From contig DAHVAN010000318.1 of the NCBI GenBank assembly GCA_027314595.1, forward strand, positions 24,241 to 88,240: a stretch of 64,000 nt of DNA. Direction: 5' to 3'. This document shows, in pieces, positions 8,105 to 16,937 of the stretch. A model generated the notes under the pieces. That model was not told the DNA's origin. It searched no databases and saw nothing but the letters and a program-made list of their open reading frames with translations. A program made the translations under genes and the position numbers. The stretch comes from Actinomycetota bacterium (lineage in GTDB: Bacteria > Actinomycetota > Actinomycetes > Streptosporangiales > Streptosporangiaceae). Position 1 is the stretch's first letter; each line of letters opens with the position of its first letter.

Positions 8105-9058
8105 ATGGCGGCCAAAGTCGGCGCCGGAGCGGGGCGGCACGCGCGCGCGGGCCGCCCCGCCCCGGTGGGGCACGCGCGGGAGCGGGGCGACCGGCGGCTG
8201 GGGTACCTGCTGGTGGCACCGGTGATGGTGCTCCTGCTCGCGATCACCGCGTACCCGCTGGCCTACAACATCTGGAACTCGTTCCGCTTCGACAACCTGT
8301 CTTACGGGAACCTGCCGCACAACTTCGTCGGCCTGGCGAACTTCACCCGGATGTTCAAGTCGCCGGAGTGGATGGCGGCGCTGGAGCGCACGCTGGTCTT
8401 CACCGCGGTGACGGTCGCGTTCGACATCGTGGTGGGGCTCGCCCTGGCGCTGATGATGCACCGCCAGTTCCGCGGCCGGGCCTTCCTGCGCGCCGCGATA
8501 CTGGTGCCGTGGGCGATGCCCACGGTGGTCTCGGCGATGCTGTGGAAGACGATGTTCGACCCCAGCGCGGGCTTCGTGGACTACATCCTGGCGGCGTTCC
8601 ACCCGGCCTGGTCAGGCGTCGCCTGGCTGGGCGCCAGCGTCTGGCGGTCGTGGGTGGCGATCTTCATCGCCGACTCGTGGAAGAACATCCCGTTCGTCGC
8701 CATCATCTTGCTGGCCGGCCTGCAGGTCATCCCGGGCGACGTCTACGAGGCGGCGAAGATAGACGGGGCGAGCTGGTGGCAGTCGTTCCGGTCGGTGACG
8801 CTGCCGATGCTGAAGCCCGCGCTGTCGGTGGCGCTCATCTTCCGCACGCTGCAGGCGCTGCTCGTGTTCGACGTCATCTACATCATGACCGGCGGGGGCC
8901 CGGGCAACTCCACGGAGACCCTGTCGTTCCTGACCTACCAGACGTTCATCATCAACACCGACTTCGGCGAGGGCGGGGCGATGTCCCTCCTGCTTGTCGT
9001 CCTCGCGCTGGCGGTGTCTTTCGGCTACGTCAGGGCATTGCGCCCGCAGAACTCCTGA
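8105..9058 (+). CDS. Sugar ABC transporter permease (MalF/UgpA type)
   Basis: Start ATG 8105 lies 5 bp after the binding-protein stop; the frame is open further upstream but only as antisense-like noise. The 317-residue protein has a basic N-terminus, a first membrane helix (about 33-58), and six helices in total. The cytoplasmic EAA loop that docks the ATPase is clear: YEAAKIDGASWWQSF at about 214. It forms a heterodimer with the next gene product to pass sugar handed over by the lipoproteins. Confidence 0.94.
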   Translation: MAAKVGAGAGRHARAGRPAPVGHARERGDRRLGYLLVAPVMVLLLAITAYPLAYNIWNSFRFDNLSYGNLPHNFVGLANFTRMFKSPEWMAALERTLVFTAVTVAFDIVVGLALALMMHRQFRGRAFLRAAILVPWAMPTVVSAMLWKTMFDPSAGFVDYILAAFHPAWSGVAWLGASVWRSWVAIFIADSWKNIPFVAIILLAGLQVIPGDVYEAAKIDGASWWQSFRSVTLPMLKPALSVALIFRTLQALLVFDVIYIMTGGGPGNSTETLSFLTYQTFIINTDFGEGGAMSLLLVVLALAVSFGYVRALRPQNS

Positions 9059-9071
9059 GGAGGCCGAGCGC

Positions 9072-9983
9072 ATGACAAGCGCAGTCGCGGACGGCGTTCC
9101 GGCCGCCGCCGCGCCCGCCGCCGGCCGTCGGCCGCACCGGGCATCCGGCAGGAAGGCGCTGCGGGAGACCCTGTTCTACCTCGCGGTCGCCGTCGTGGCG
9201 CTGATCGCCTTGTTCCCGTTCTTCTGGATCCTGCGCACCTCGCTGCTGTCCGACAGCCAGGTCGCGGCCGGGGTGGGCGGCGCGAACGGCATCATCCCCT
9301 CGCACCTGTCCGCCGTGGCCTACAAGAACGTCTTCACCCAGGCTTCGTTCCTCACCCCGCTGCTGAACAGCATCATCGTCGCGCTGGCCACCACCGTCGT
9401 GACGATCGTCGTCGCGTCCGTGGCCGGGTACGCGCTGGCGCGGCTGCGCATCAGGGGCGCCGGGCCGATCCTGGCGTTCGTCCTGCTCGCAGGCTTCTTC
9501 CCGGTGCTCGCCATGATCGGGCCGCTGTTCCTCGTGCTGCGCTACCTGAACCTGCTCGACAACATCTACCCGCTGATCGTCGTCTACCTCGTCTACACGC
9601 TGCCGATCGCCACCTGGCTGCTGAAGAACTTCTTCCAGCAGATCCCCTCCGAGCTTGAGGACGCCGCGCTCGTCGACGGGGCGACCCGGCTGCAGACGCT
9701 GCGGCGCGTGGTCGTCCCCGTCGCCATCCCCGGCGTGTTCACCGCCGCGATCTTGTCGTTCATCCTGGCGTGGAACGACTTCGCGTTCGCGGTGTCGTTC
9801 CTGACGTCGGCGAATCACTTCACCGCGCCGCTGGCCATCACGACGTTCGGCCAGAGCCAGTACCAGACCTTCTACAACCTGATCGACGCCGCGGTGGTCA
9901 TCATCTCGATCCCCATCGCGCTGCTCGTGCTGTTCGCCCAGCGGCGGATCGTGGCCGGGCTGACCGCGGGCTCGTTCCGCTGA
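9072..9983 (+). CDS. Sugar ABC transporter permease (MalG/UgpE type)
   Basis: ATG 9072 is preceded by GAGGAGG overlapping the stop of the upstream permease gene, so translation is coupled. 303 residues, six membrane helices, N-terminal LFPFFWILRTSL typical of MalG partners, and an EAA loop (LEDAALVDGATRLQTL) at about 194. Together with the preceding permease it completes the membrane channel. The operon ends without an ATPase gene; only a dehydrogenase scrap follows on the same strand. Confidence 0.94.
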   Translation: MTSAVADGVPAAAAPAAGRRPHRASGRKALRETLFYLAVAVVALIALFPFFWILRTSLLSDSQVAAGVGGANGIIPSHLSAVAYKNVFTQASFLTPLLNSIIVALATTVVTIVVASVAGYALARLRIRGAGPILAFVLLAGFFPVLAMIGPLFLVLRYLNLLDNIYPLIVVYLVYTLPIATWLLKNFFQQIPSELEDAALVDGATRLQTLRRVVVPVAIPGVFTAAILSFILAWNDFAFAVSFLTSANHFTAPLAITTFGQSQYQTFYNLIDAAVVIISIPIALLVLFAQRRIVAGLTAGSFR

Positions 9984-9999
9984 CAGGCCAGGCTGGCCG

Positions 10000-10110
10000 G
10001 GACAGGTCCTGGACCTGCCGCCGCTCATCACGCACCGCTTCCCGCTCGAGCGCTGGCGCGAGGCGATGCTGGCGGTGCAGGACCCGCGGCGCACCGGCGC
10101 AGTCAAGGTG
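10000..10110 (+). pseudogene. C-terminal scrap of a zinc-type (sorbitol/alcohol) dehydrogenase
   Basis: The frame starting at 10000 reads LITHRFPLERWREAMLAVQD, the C-terminal signature of medium-chain sorbitol/threonine-type dehydrogenases, followed by TGAVKV where the family normally ends with a KVL-type motif. Nothing of the catalytic or Rossmann domains is present. It sits directly after the sugar permease gene on the same strand, so a polyol or sugar dehydrogenase was probably once the last gene of this operon and was lost by deletion. Confidence 0.65.
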
Positions 10111-10253
10111 CGGCGCGCTCCATCTGCTTCCAGCAGTCAGGTTCCAGCGCTAGCGGGTCTTATGCCCGCTGAACTGGGCATATTGTCCGACTCTCCGCGC
10201 ATCTGGCCTCATACGCCGACGGCGCCGGCGGCGGTGGCGGCGGGGGTGGCGGT

Positions 10254-10274
10254 GGGGGTGGGGTGGGGTGGGGG
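10254..10274 (+). other. G-quadruplex motif abutting a stop codon
   Basis: Four G-runs of 4-5 bases separated by single T residues (GGGGGTGGGGTGGGGTGGGG plus G) fit the strictest G-quadruplex rule. More G-rich triplets extend back to 10221. It touches the stop codon (10275-10277) of the minus-strand phosphatase gene, whose mRNA would carry the C-rich strand. Confidence 0.8.
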
Positions 10275-11846
10275 TCACAGCTCGAACCAGACGACCTTGC
10301 CCGTGGGGATCCTGCTCACTCCCCAGCGGCGGGCGAGCCTGGAGACAAGCAGGATGCCGCGCCCGCCCTCGTCCGTGGGGCAGGGGCTGCCGAGAACCGG
10401 CAGGTGATGGTCGTCATCGTGCACTTCGCACAGCAGTGAATCGGTGAGCATGAGCCGGACGCTGATCGGCCGGCTGGCGTACCGGGCGGCGTTGGTCACC
10501 AGTTCGCTGGCGAGCAGCGTGGCGGTATCCACGCACTCGGCGAGCCCCCACTTGTCCAGCAGGCCGCGGACCAGGCTGCGCACTATCCGCGCGCTCCGTG
10601 CCGACGGGCTCATGATCCAGTTCGCGACGCGGTCGGCCGGGATGCCCGACAGCCTGGCCGCGAGCAGCGCCACGTCGTCCATGCGGTTGCTCGCGCCGAG
10701 GGCATCGAGCAGCCCGTCGCATCGCTGCTCCAGATGCTGGCCGGCGGGCTGCTCGCCGATCGCCTGGCACAGTTCGGCCAGGCCCTGCCCCAGGTCGCGG
10801 TCGCGGCTTTCCACGAGCCCGTCCGTGCACAGCACGATCAGCGACCCGTCGGGAGTGGTCACGTCCATCGTCTGGAAGTCGACGCCGCCGACGCCTATGG
10901 GGGCGCCCGCCGGGATCTCCAGCAGTTCCGGCGGCTTGCCTGGAGCGTGCAGCACCGGCGGGAGGTGGCCGGCGTTGGCGATGGAGCACTGCCTGGCCAC
11001 CGGGTCGTACAGGCAGTACAGGCAGGTGGCGATGGTGCCCTCCTCGCTGAGGGCGATGGCGTCGAGGTTGTGCAGCACCTCGGCGGGCGGAAGATCAAGG
11101 GCGACGAGCGTGCGCATGGCGGTCCGCAGCCGCCCCATCGCCGCGGCCGAGCGGATGCCATGCCCCGTGACGTCGCCGACGATCAGGGCGACCCGGCCGC
11201 CGCGCAGCCTGATCGTGTCGAACCAGTCACCGCCCACCCGGGCCGCCGGGCTGCCGGGCAGGTAGCGGTGCGCGATCTCGATGCCGGGCAGGTCGGGCGG
11301 CTCGACCGCGAGCATGTCGCGCTGCAGCAGGTCGACGGTGGCTGCCTCGCGCCGGAACAGGTAGGCGCCGTGCATGGTCAGCGCCGCCTGCGCCGCAAGC
11401 TGGCCCCCGACGAGGAGCTCGGTCTCCCGGAAGCTCCCGGCCAGCCGGGTCCACACCGTGAAGCCGAGGATCATGCCGCGGACCCGCAGCGGGAACAGCA
11501 CGCCCGCCCCGGAATCCGTCTGGCCGAGGACGACCGGCCCGGCGCCGTCCTGCGCCGCCAGCGCGAGCCAGGCGGTCGGCGGGAGGGTCACGGCAGCGCA
11601 CCCTGCCGTGGCGGCCACCCGCACGTCTCCGGTGAGGCGGCCTCTTTCAGGCAGGAGGTCGGTTTCCCGCAGCAGGCAGTCGCTGAGGTAGACGGCGGCA
11701 TGGTCAGCCAGGTCGGGCACGACGGCCGCGGTCAAGCCGACCGCGACCTGCTCGAGGTCGAGGCTGCTCCCTATCGCCTCGGTGGCGCCGGCGAGGTAGG
11801 CGAGCCATTCCCTGGTCGACCGCGCGTCCGCAGGCGCTCCGGTCAC
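10275..11846 (-). CDS. GAF - SpoIIE-type PP2C phosphatase - HATPase (RsbU/RsbW fusion)
   Basis: 523 residues in three parts. Residues 20-170 form a GAF-like sensor. Residues 190-375 are a SpoIIE phosphatase with metal-binding aspartates in RVGGDWFDTI (about 202), VGDVTGHGI and CTDGLVESR (about 342). Residues 400-523 are an RsbW-type histidine-kinase-like ATPase with N-box LLASELVTNAARYA (about 450) and G-box EGGRGILLVSRL. The fusion puts an anti-sigma or anti-anti-sigma kinase and its opposing phosphatase on one chain, a common actinobacterial arrangement for signalling to alternative sigma factors. No membrane segment is seen. The ATG overlaps the stop of the upstream methyltransferase gene by 4 bp. 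Confidence 0.9.
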   Translation of the reverse strand: MTGAPADARSTREWLAYLAGATEAIGSSLDLEQVAVGLTAAVVPDLADHAAVYLSDCLLRETDLLPERGRLTGDVRVAATAGCAAVTLPPTAWLALAAQDGAGPVVLGQTDSGAGVLFPLRVRGMILGFTVWTRLAGSFRETELLVGGQLAAQAALTMHGAYLFRREAATVDLLQRDMLAVEPPDLPGIEIAHRYLPGSPAARVGGDWFDTIRLRGGRVALIVGDVTGHGIRSAAAMGRLRTAMRTLVALDLPPAEVLHNLDAIALSEEGTIATCLYCLYDPVARQCSIANAGHLPPVLHAPGKPPELLEIPAGAPIGVGGVDFQTMDVTTPDGSLIVLCTDGLVESRDRDLGQGLAELCQAIGEQPAGQHLEQRCDGLLDALGASNRMDDVALLAARLSGIPADRVANWIMSPSARSARIVRSLVRGLLDKWGLAECVDTATLLASELVTNAARYASRPISVRLMLTDSLLCEVHDDDHHLPVLGSPCPTDEGGRGILLVSRLARRWGVSRIPTGKVVWFEL

Positions 11847-12529
11847 GGGCCGGCGGCCCGGCGGCAGTACAGGAACAGCTGCACCTCGGGCGGCACCTGG
11901 GTGGTGACCGGCGCGTAGGACAGGTCCCTCGCCTGGAGCACCTCAAAGCCGGCGGACTCCACCACCCGCGCGAGCTCGTCGCGCGGGTACCCGGTGACGC
12001 GCACTGGCTTGCCAAGGAAGTCGATGGGGACGTCGTCGAGGTCGGCTTCGACCATGCCGACCGCCAGCAGCCCGCCGGGCACGAGAACGTCACGCAGCCG
12101 GGCAAGGGCGCCGGGGATATCCGCGCGGGGCAGCATGAGCAGCGAGAAGAAGGCCACCGCCGCGTCGAACCGGCCAAGTTCCCGGCCGATCCCGGTCAGG
12201 TCGAGCAGCCGCAGGTCGGCGTCGGGCACGTTCTGGCGGGCCAGCGTGAGCATGACCTCCGAGATGTCAATGCCGGTCACGCTGAGCCCGGCTTCCTTGA
12301 GCTGGCGCGCGGTGGGCACTCCGGTCCCGCACCCGGCATCCAGTACCCGGGCACCCCTGGCGAGCTGCCCGATCAGCCATTCGCCCGCGGCGACCTGGCC
12401 TTCCTTATGCGGAAACGCCTGGTCATATCGTTCACCGATGTTATCGAACGCCGCCGCCTGAGCGCGCCGGTGCCCGGAAGAGATTCCCGGCTGCAATCCC
12501 ATGTCCTCCCATGATCTCGAAAGAGGCAT
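11843..12529 (-). CDS. Class I SAM-dependent methyltransferase
   Basis: 228 residues with motif I VLDAGCGTGVPTARQL (about 61), acidic post-I segment VTGIDISEVML, and motif IV region LGRFDAAVAFFSLLML, then a C-terminal part (VRVTGYPRDELARVVESAGF) common in Methyltransf_11/25 enzymes. It transfers a methyl group from S-adenosylmethionine to an unknown small molecule. It is the first gene of a two-gene operon with the GAF-SpoIIE-HATPase protein, an unexpected pairing that may link methylation state to signalling or be incidental. Confidence 0.85.
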   Translation of the reverse strand: MPLSRSWEDMGLQPGISSGHRRAQAAAFDNIGERYDQAFPHKEGQVAAGEWLIGQLARGARVLDAGCGTGVPTARQLKEAGLSVTGIDISEVMLTLARQNVPDADLRLLDLTGIGRELGRFDAAVAFFSLLMLPRADIPGALARLRDVLVPGGLLAVGMVEADLDDVPIDFLGKPVRVTGYPRDELARVVESAGFEVLQARDLSYAPVTTQVPPEVQLFLYCRRAAGP

Positions 12530-12613
12530 AGAACTATCTCATCATGGTTAACTCGCACTTTCGCCGCGTTCCCTGCAATGAGGCAGACAACGTGCGGGTC
12601 TGACCAATGACGC

Positions 12614-14119
12614 TTAAGCGGGTCCGGGCTTGAAGATTCCCTGCCCGGGCGTGAGGATCCCGCCCGGGTCGTAGCGGCGCCGGGCGGCGGCCAGGAACGG
12701 CCATTGCGGGCCGAAATGCTCTCGCCAGTCGCCCGTGGTCATCGGGATCGAGCCGATCGGGTATTCATAGCCGCCCAGAGCGCGCCCCTGCTCGAACAGG
12801 GCACGGTTGGCGGCGAGCATCGCGCCGGCGCCGAGCGCGCCGCCCGAGTCAGGCGCCGCGGTCCGCAGCACAGAGAACAAGAAGACGACCGGCTCGCCGG
12901 GCACCCGCAGCAGCGGCGCTCGCAGGGCGTCGCTGCGCAGCGGGTACAGCAGGATCACCCCGCTCGCCCCGATGTCCGCCTCGGTGAGGCCGGCCATCAC
13001 GCCGGACACGAACGCGTCCGTGGCGCTGTCCGGCAGGAACATGTTCCACCACGGGTGCGGGTCGTACCACTCGCCGGTCGACTCCAGGAAGGTCACCGCG
13101 GGGGCCAGCCGGTCGAGGAAGTCGTAGTAGCCCAGATCGCTGATCTGCTGGGTGCCGGGCTCGAAGTGCAGGTCGCCGATCAGCGCCTCGTCATCCGGCG
13201 GCGTCGAGTCGTAGTAAGCGGCTGCCTCCATGTAGTACAGCCAGCCCGGCCCGTTCGGATTGAGCTCCGCCTCGCCCTCGGCGAACGAGAAACGGCCATC
13301 GGCCTGCACCAGCCGCTGGTCGGCCGTGAGGGCGTCGGCCGTCGGGTAGTACAGGATGTAATGCCGCACGTTGACCGGCGCAGGCACCAGGCGCAGCCTG
13401 GCCCGGACCAGTATCGCGCACTGGCCGAGGCCCGCCAGGACGGCGTAGAACAGATCGGGCGCCAGCGTCGGCGAGCACACCACGCGCTGGCCGGCGCCGG
13501 TGACGACCTCGAGTTCGAGCACGTTGTCGACCTGGGCGCCGTAGTGCGGCGACGCGCCGCCGACGCCGCCGACCGACAGCGTGCCGCCGACCGACAGTTC
13601 GATGTAGTCGGTCAGCACCGGTGGCGTCAGGCCCTGCGGCAACGTCGCGCCGAGCACCGAACTCCACCGTGCTCCCGCTTCCGCCTCGACCCAGTCCGCG
13701 CAGACCGTGACCGTGTCCAGCGTGGCCATCTCGATGACGAGGCCGCCGCTGACCTGAGCCTGCCCGTACGTCCCGTGACCCTGCCCGCGCGGCGCCGCCA
13801 GGATCCGGTGCTCATTGCAGAAGCGCAGCATCACCACGATGTCGTTGACGTCGCCAGGCTGCAGCACCGCCCACGGACGGTTGTGGACGATGTGGCCGAA
13901 ATCGTCGGCGGCAGCTGACAGGGCCGCGTCCGTGAAGAGCAGCCGTCCCTTGAGCGGCGGCACGGCGGCGACCTTGGCGCGTACCTGCGAACCGGTGATC
14001 CAGCGGCGGCCGACCGGGTCGAACCCCGTGATCAGCGCTCCGGCGCTCAGGCCGCACAAGAGGTCACGCCGCTTCGGCCCGGACGGTATGCTTCCTCGGG
14101 CCTTCGGTGTTTTTGGCAC
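12614..14119 (-). CDS. Tat-exported FAD-linked oxidoreductase, cytokinin-dehydrogenase-like
   Basis: GTG start at 14119; 501 residues. The N-terminus has a twin-arginine signal (PKRRDLLCGLSAGALITG), so the enzyme is exported folded with its FAD. The FAD_binding_4 domain shows GQGHGTYGQAQ (about 116), where the His matches the residue that covalently holds FAD in cytokinin dehydrogenases, and SVGGTLSVGGVGG. The C-terminal end YDPGGILTPGQGIF matches the end of the cytokinin dehydrogenase family. The family oxidises the isoprenoid side chain of cytokinins; bacterial relatives may act on other amines or alcohols. The gene stands alone with 84 bp to the next start. A plant-hormone role is inference from family only. 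Confidence 0.8.
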   Translation of the reverse strand: MPKTPKARGSIPSGPKRRDLLCGLSAGALITGFDPVGRRWITGSQVRAKVAAVPPLKGRLLFTDAALSAAADDFGHIVHNRPWAVLQPGDVNDIVVMLRFCNEHRILAAPRGQGHGTYGQAQVSGGLVIEMATLDTVTVCADWVEAEAGARWSSVLGATLPQGLTPPVLTDYIELSVGGTLSVGGVGGASPHYGAQVDNVLELEVVTGAGQRVVCSPTLAPDLFYAVLAGLGQCAILVRARLRLVPAPVNVRHYILYYPTADALTADQRLVQADGRFSFAEGEAELNPNGPGWLYYMEAAAYYDSTPPDDEALIGDLHFEPGTQQISDLGYYDFLDRLAPAVTFLESTGEWYDPHPWWNMFLPDSATDAFVSGVMAGLTEADIGASGVILLYPLRSDALRAPLLRVPGEPVVFLFSVLRTAAPDSGGALGAGAMLAANRALFEQGRALGGYEYPIGSIPMTTGDWREHFGPQWPFLAAARRRYDPGGILTPGQGIFKPGPA

Positions 14120-14390
14120 GAAACGGTACTCTAACCGAAATCACGCCAGATAAACCCATATCAGTGAGCACAGTTATGCTAGTGGTAAATTAGCAGAACT
14201 GCGCCTTTCGCGATGCGCGCGAAGATACGAGCGCGCTGACCGATTCGCGAGGATTGTCCGGGTAACTGGACCTGGCCGGGATCCTGCAGGCCCAGCGAGA
14301 AGCGGGCGTTGCCCTCGCTGTCGGCCTGCAGCGTCGATGACCTTGTCCTGGGCGGTGCCGGGCGCCCGGGAGAATTGATGCGCTCCCGGC

Positions 14391-15743
14391 GTGAATGATC
14401 TCGCCGATTCCTGGGAAACTGAGGCTGACATGCCGACAGGACCGGGGGCTGCCCAGATGGAATCCACCTCGGCGACCACCTCGCCGGTCTCCAAGCTCGA
14501 GCGCGAGTCGGTGGAATCGCGCAAGCGCCGCCTGGCCGCCGCGCGGCGGCGGGCCACCGCCTTCCTCGCGGGGGCCACGGTCCTGTTCCTGGCCGTGACC
14601 GCGGCGGGCGTTCACGGGACCTTTCCCGGTTACGTGCAGGCCGGCGCCGAGGCCGCCATGGTCGGCGGCGTCGCCGACTGGTTCGCGGTGACGGCGCTGT
14701 TCCGGCGCCCGCTTGGCCTGCCGATACCGCACACCGCGCTGCTCGTCGAGCGCAAGGACCAGTTCGCCGCCACTCTCGGCCAGTTCGTCCAGGAGAACTT
14801 CCTCAACGCTGATGTGCTCGCCGAACGGATCCGGGCCACCCGGCTCGTACCCCGCCTTGTCGCCTGGCTCACCGACCAGGCCAACGCCGTCCGGTTCGCG
14901 GGCCACGCCGCGGACCTGGTGGTCATGGTGGCCGACGCGCTGCACGACGACGACGTGCAGCGCGTGTTCAGCGCCGGGCTGACCCGGGCGGCCGGCGACG
15001 TCGACCTGGCGCCGATGGCCGGGCGGGCGCTGCGGGTCATCGTCGCGAAAGGGCACCACGCCGATCTGTTCAACACGATCGTGTCCGCCGCCGACCGGTA
15101 TCTGGCCGATCATTACGACGAGCTTCGCGACCGGTTCGAGACCGAGGCGCCGCGCTGGGTCCCTGACGCGGTTTACCGGCGGGTCTACGACCGCCTGTAC
15201 ACCCGGCTGCGCCACCGGCTGGCCACGATGGCGGCCGATCCCGAGGACGAGACCAGGCGTCAGTTCGAAGAATGGATCGCCGGGCTTCCCGACCGTCTCG
15301 CGACATCCCCCGAGCTGCGCGAGCGCGGGGACCGCATCAAGCGCGACGTGCTTGCCAGCACCGCGTTGCGCGACTGGTCCGCGTCGCTGTGGAAGAACGC
15401 CAGGCAGACGCTGCGGACCCAGGCGGCTGACCCGGACTCTGAGCTGCGCCACCGGCTCGCCGACCTGCTGGAGGCGGCCGGGAAGCGCCTGGAATCAGAC
15501 CCCCGGCTCCAGGAGGGCATCGAGCGCGCGGTCGAGTCCGGGGCCAGGGCGCTCGCCGACCAGTTCCACGACGAGCTGGCCGGCCTTGTCACCGGGACCA
15601 TCCAGCGGTGGGACGCCGCGGAGACGTCGAGCCAGCTCGAGCTGCTGCTCGGGCGCGACCTGCAGTTCATCCGCATCAACGGCACCGTGGTGGGCGCTGG
15701 CGTGGGCCTGGCCATCCACGCCATCGCCCTGGCCCTGGCCTAG
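14391..15743 (+). CDS. DUF445 (YjiN-like) membrane-associated protein
   Basis: 450 residues from GTG 14391; ATG codons at 14430 and 14457 are alternative starts. The DUF445 hallmark is the opening membrane region with GGVADWFAVTALFRRPLGLP (about 90), then a long charged helical section rich in Arg/Glu, and a closing hydrophobic helix at the C-terminus (VGAGVGLAIHAIALALA). Proteins of this family are anchored at both ends with a long coiled middle; their biochemical role is not established. Monocistronic, with 112 bp before mtnA on the same strand. Confidence 0.85.
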   Translation: MNDLADSWETEADMPTGPGAAQMESTSATTSPVSKLERESVESRKRRLAAARRRATAFLAGATVLFLAVTAAGVHGTFPGYVQAGAEAAMVGGVADWFAVTALFRRPLGLPIPHTALLVERKDQFAATLGQFVQENFLNADVLAERIRATRLVPRLVAWLTDQANAVRFAGHAADLVVMVADALHDDDVQRVFSAGLTRAAGDVDLAPMAGRALRVIVAKGHHADLFNTIVSAADRYLADHYDELRDRFETEAPRWVPDAVYRRVYDRLYTRLRHRLATMAADPEDETRRQFEEWIAGLPDRLATSPELRERGDRIKRDVLASTALRDWSASLWKNARQTLRTQAADPDSELRHRLADLLEAAGKRLESDPRLQEGIERAVESGARALADQFHDELAGLVTGTIQRWDAAETSSQLELLLGRDLQFIRINGTVVGAGVGLAIHAIALALA

Positions 15744-15855
15744 CTTTCCCCGGGTGAGAAGCCACTCCTGGTTCGGGCGAGAAAGATCTCATATCCCGAA
15801 CGGACGGTGGTCTGTGTCCCGTGGCGAAGCCCAGCTCGCGAGGTAGGTTCGACGT

Positions 15856-16905
15856 ATGCGCCATGAAACAGCCGAGAACGATCCGCTCGACGAGGTGGTC
15901 ACCTGGCGGGACGGGCACGTCGTCGCGCTCGACCAGACAGTGCTGCCGCACGAGATCCGCGTGCTGCACATCACCAGCGTGGACGACCTGGTGGACGCGA
16001 TCACCCGGCTGGCCATCCGCGGCGCCCCGGCCCTCGGTGTCGCGGGCGCCCTCGGCGTCGCGCTCGCGGTCCGCCAGGCGCAGCGCCAGGGGTGGGACGA
16101 GTCCCGTCTGGCGGCCGAGGTCGAGCGCGTCGCCGATGCCAGGCCGACCGCCGTCAACCTGCGCAGGGAAGTCCGGGCGGCGGCTGCCGTCATCCGCCGC
16201 GGCCCGGCGGCCGGCGAGGCCGCGGCCGTCGCCGTCCGGGACGCCACGATCGGCGTGAGCAGGCGCATCAGCGACCGGGGCGCCCGCTACCTGTCCGAGG
16301 CCGCAGGAACCGGCCCGCTGACCATTCACACGCACTGCAACACGGGAACCCTCGCCTGCCTGGGCTGGGGATCGGCGCTCGGCGTCATCAGGGCGCTGCA
16401 CGAGCAGGGGGATCTTCGCCAGGTCATCGTGGACGAAACCCGTCCGCTGCTGCAGGGCGCGCGCCTTACCTGCTGGGAGCTCGGCCAGCTCGGCATCGAG
16501 CACTTCCTGATCTGCGACGGGGCGGGGCCGTTCCTCATCAGCCAGGGGCTGGCCGACGCCGTCGTGGTCGGCGCCGACCGGATAGCGGCCAACGGGGACG
16601 TGGCCAACAAGATCGGGACGTACGCGCTGGCGCTGGCGGCGCGCCAGGCCGGCATCCCGTTCGTGGTCGCGGCCCCCGAGTCGACCATCGACGACGCGAC
16701 GGCGAGCGGGAAGCAGATCCCGATCGAGCGCCGTCCGGACGACGAGGTCACCCGGGTCCTCGGCGTCGCGGCGGCGCCCGAGGGCACCCGCGCCCTCAAC
16801 TACGCCTTCGACGTCACCCCGGCGGAGCTCGTCACCGCCATCGTCACCGAGGACAGGCTGATCCACCCGGGCCGCGAGCCGGACACAACAGCCCTCGTCA
16901 GCTAG
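15856..16905 (+). CDS. mtnA: S-methyl-5-thioribose-1-phosphate isomerase
   Basis: 349 residues, the normal size of MtnA. Conserved segments include IRGAPALGVAGALGVAL near residue 55, the catalytic Cys161 in HTHCNTGTLA, and the catalytic Asp241 in VVGADRIAANGDVANKIGTY; both match the known Cys/Asp pair of the Bacillus enzyme within one position. It converts methylthioribose-1-phosphate to methylthioribulose-1-phosphate in the methionine salvage pathway. No other mtn gene is in the window, so it acts with genes elsewhere. A possible 19-bp motif shared with the region upstream of the conservon lies about 65 bp before the start. Confidence 0.95.
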   Translation: MRHETAENDPLDEVVTWRDGHVVALDQTVLPHEIRVLHITSVDDLVDAITRLAIRGAPALGVAGALGVALAVRQAQRQGWDESRLAAEVERVADARPTAVNLRREVRAAAAVIRRGPAAGEAAAVAVRDATIGVSRRISDRGARYLSEAAGTGPLTIHTHCNTGTLACLGWGSALGVIRALHEQGDLRQVIVDETRPLLQGARLTCWELGQLGIEHFLICDGAGPFLISQGLADAVVVGADRIAANGDVANKIGTYALALAARQAGIPFVVAAPESTIDDATASGKQIPIERRPDDEVTRVLGVAAAPEGTRALNYAFDVTPAELVTAIVTEDRLIHPGREPDTTALVS

Positions 16906-16937
16906 GCAGACAGACCCGCCGCAGGCGCCGCAGGCGT

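Noticed and set aside
10005-10035. Terminator hairpin CAGGTCC/GGACCTG after the permease gene
   Set aside because: It lies within the coding remnant of the dehydrogenase and has a one-base loop, too small to form as such.
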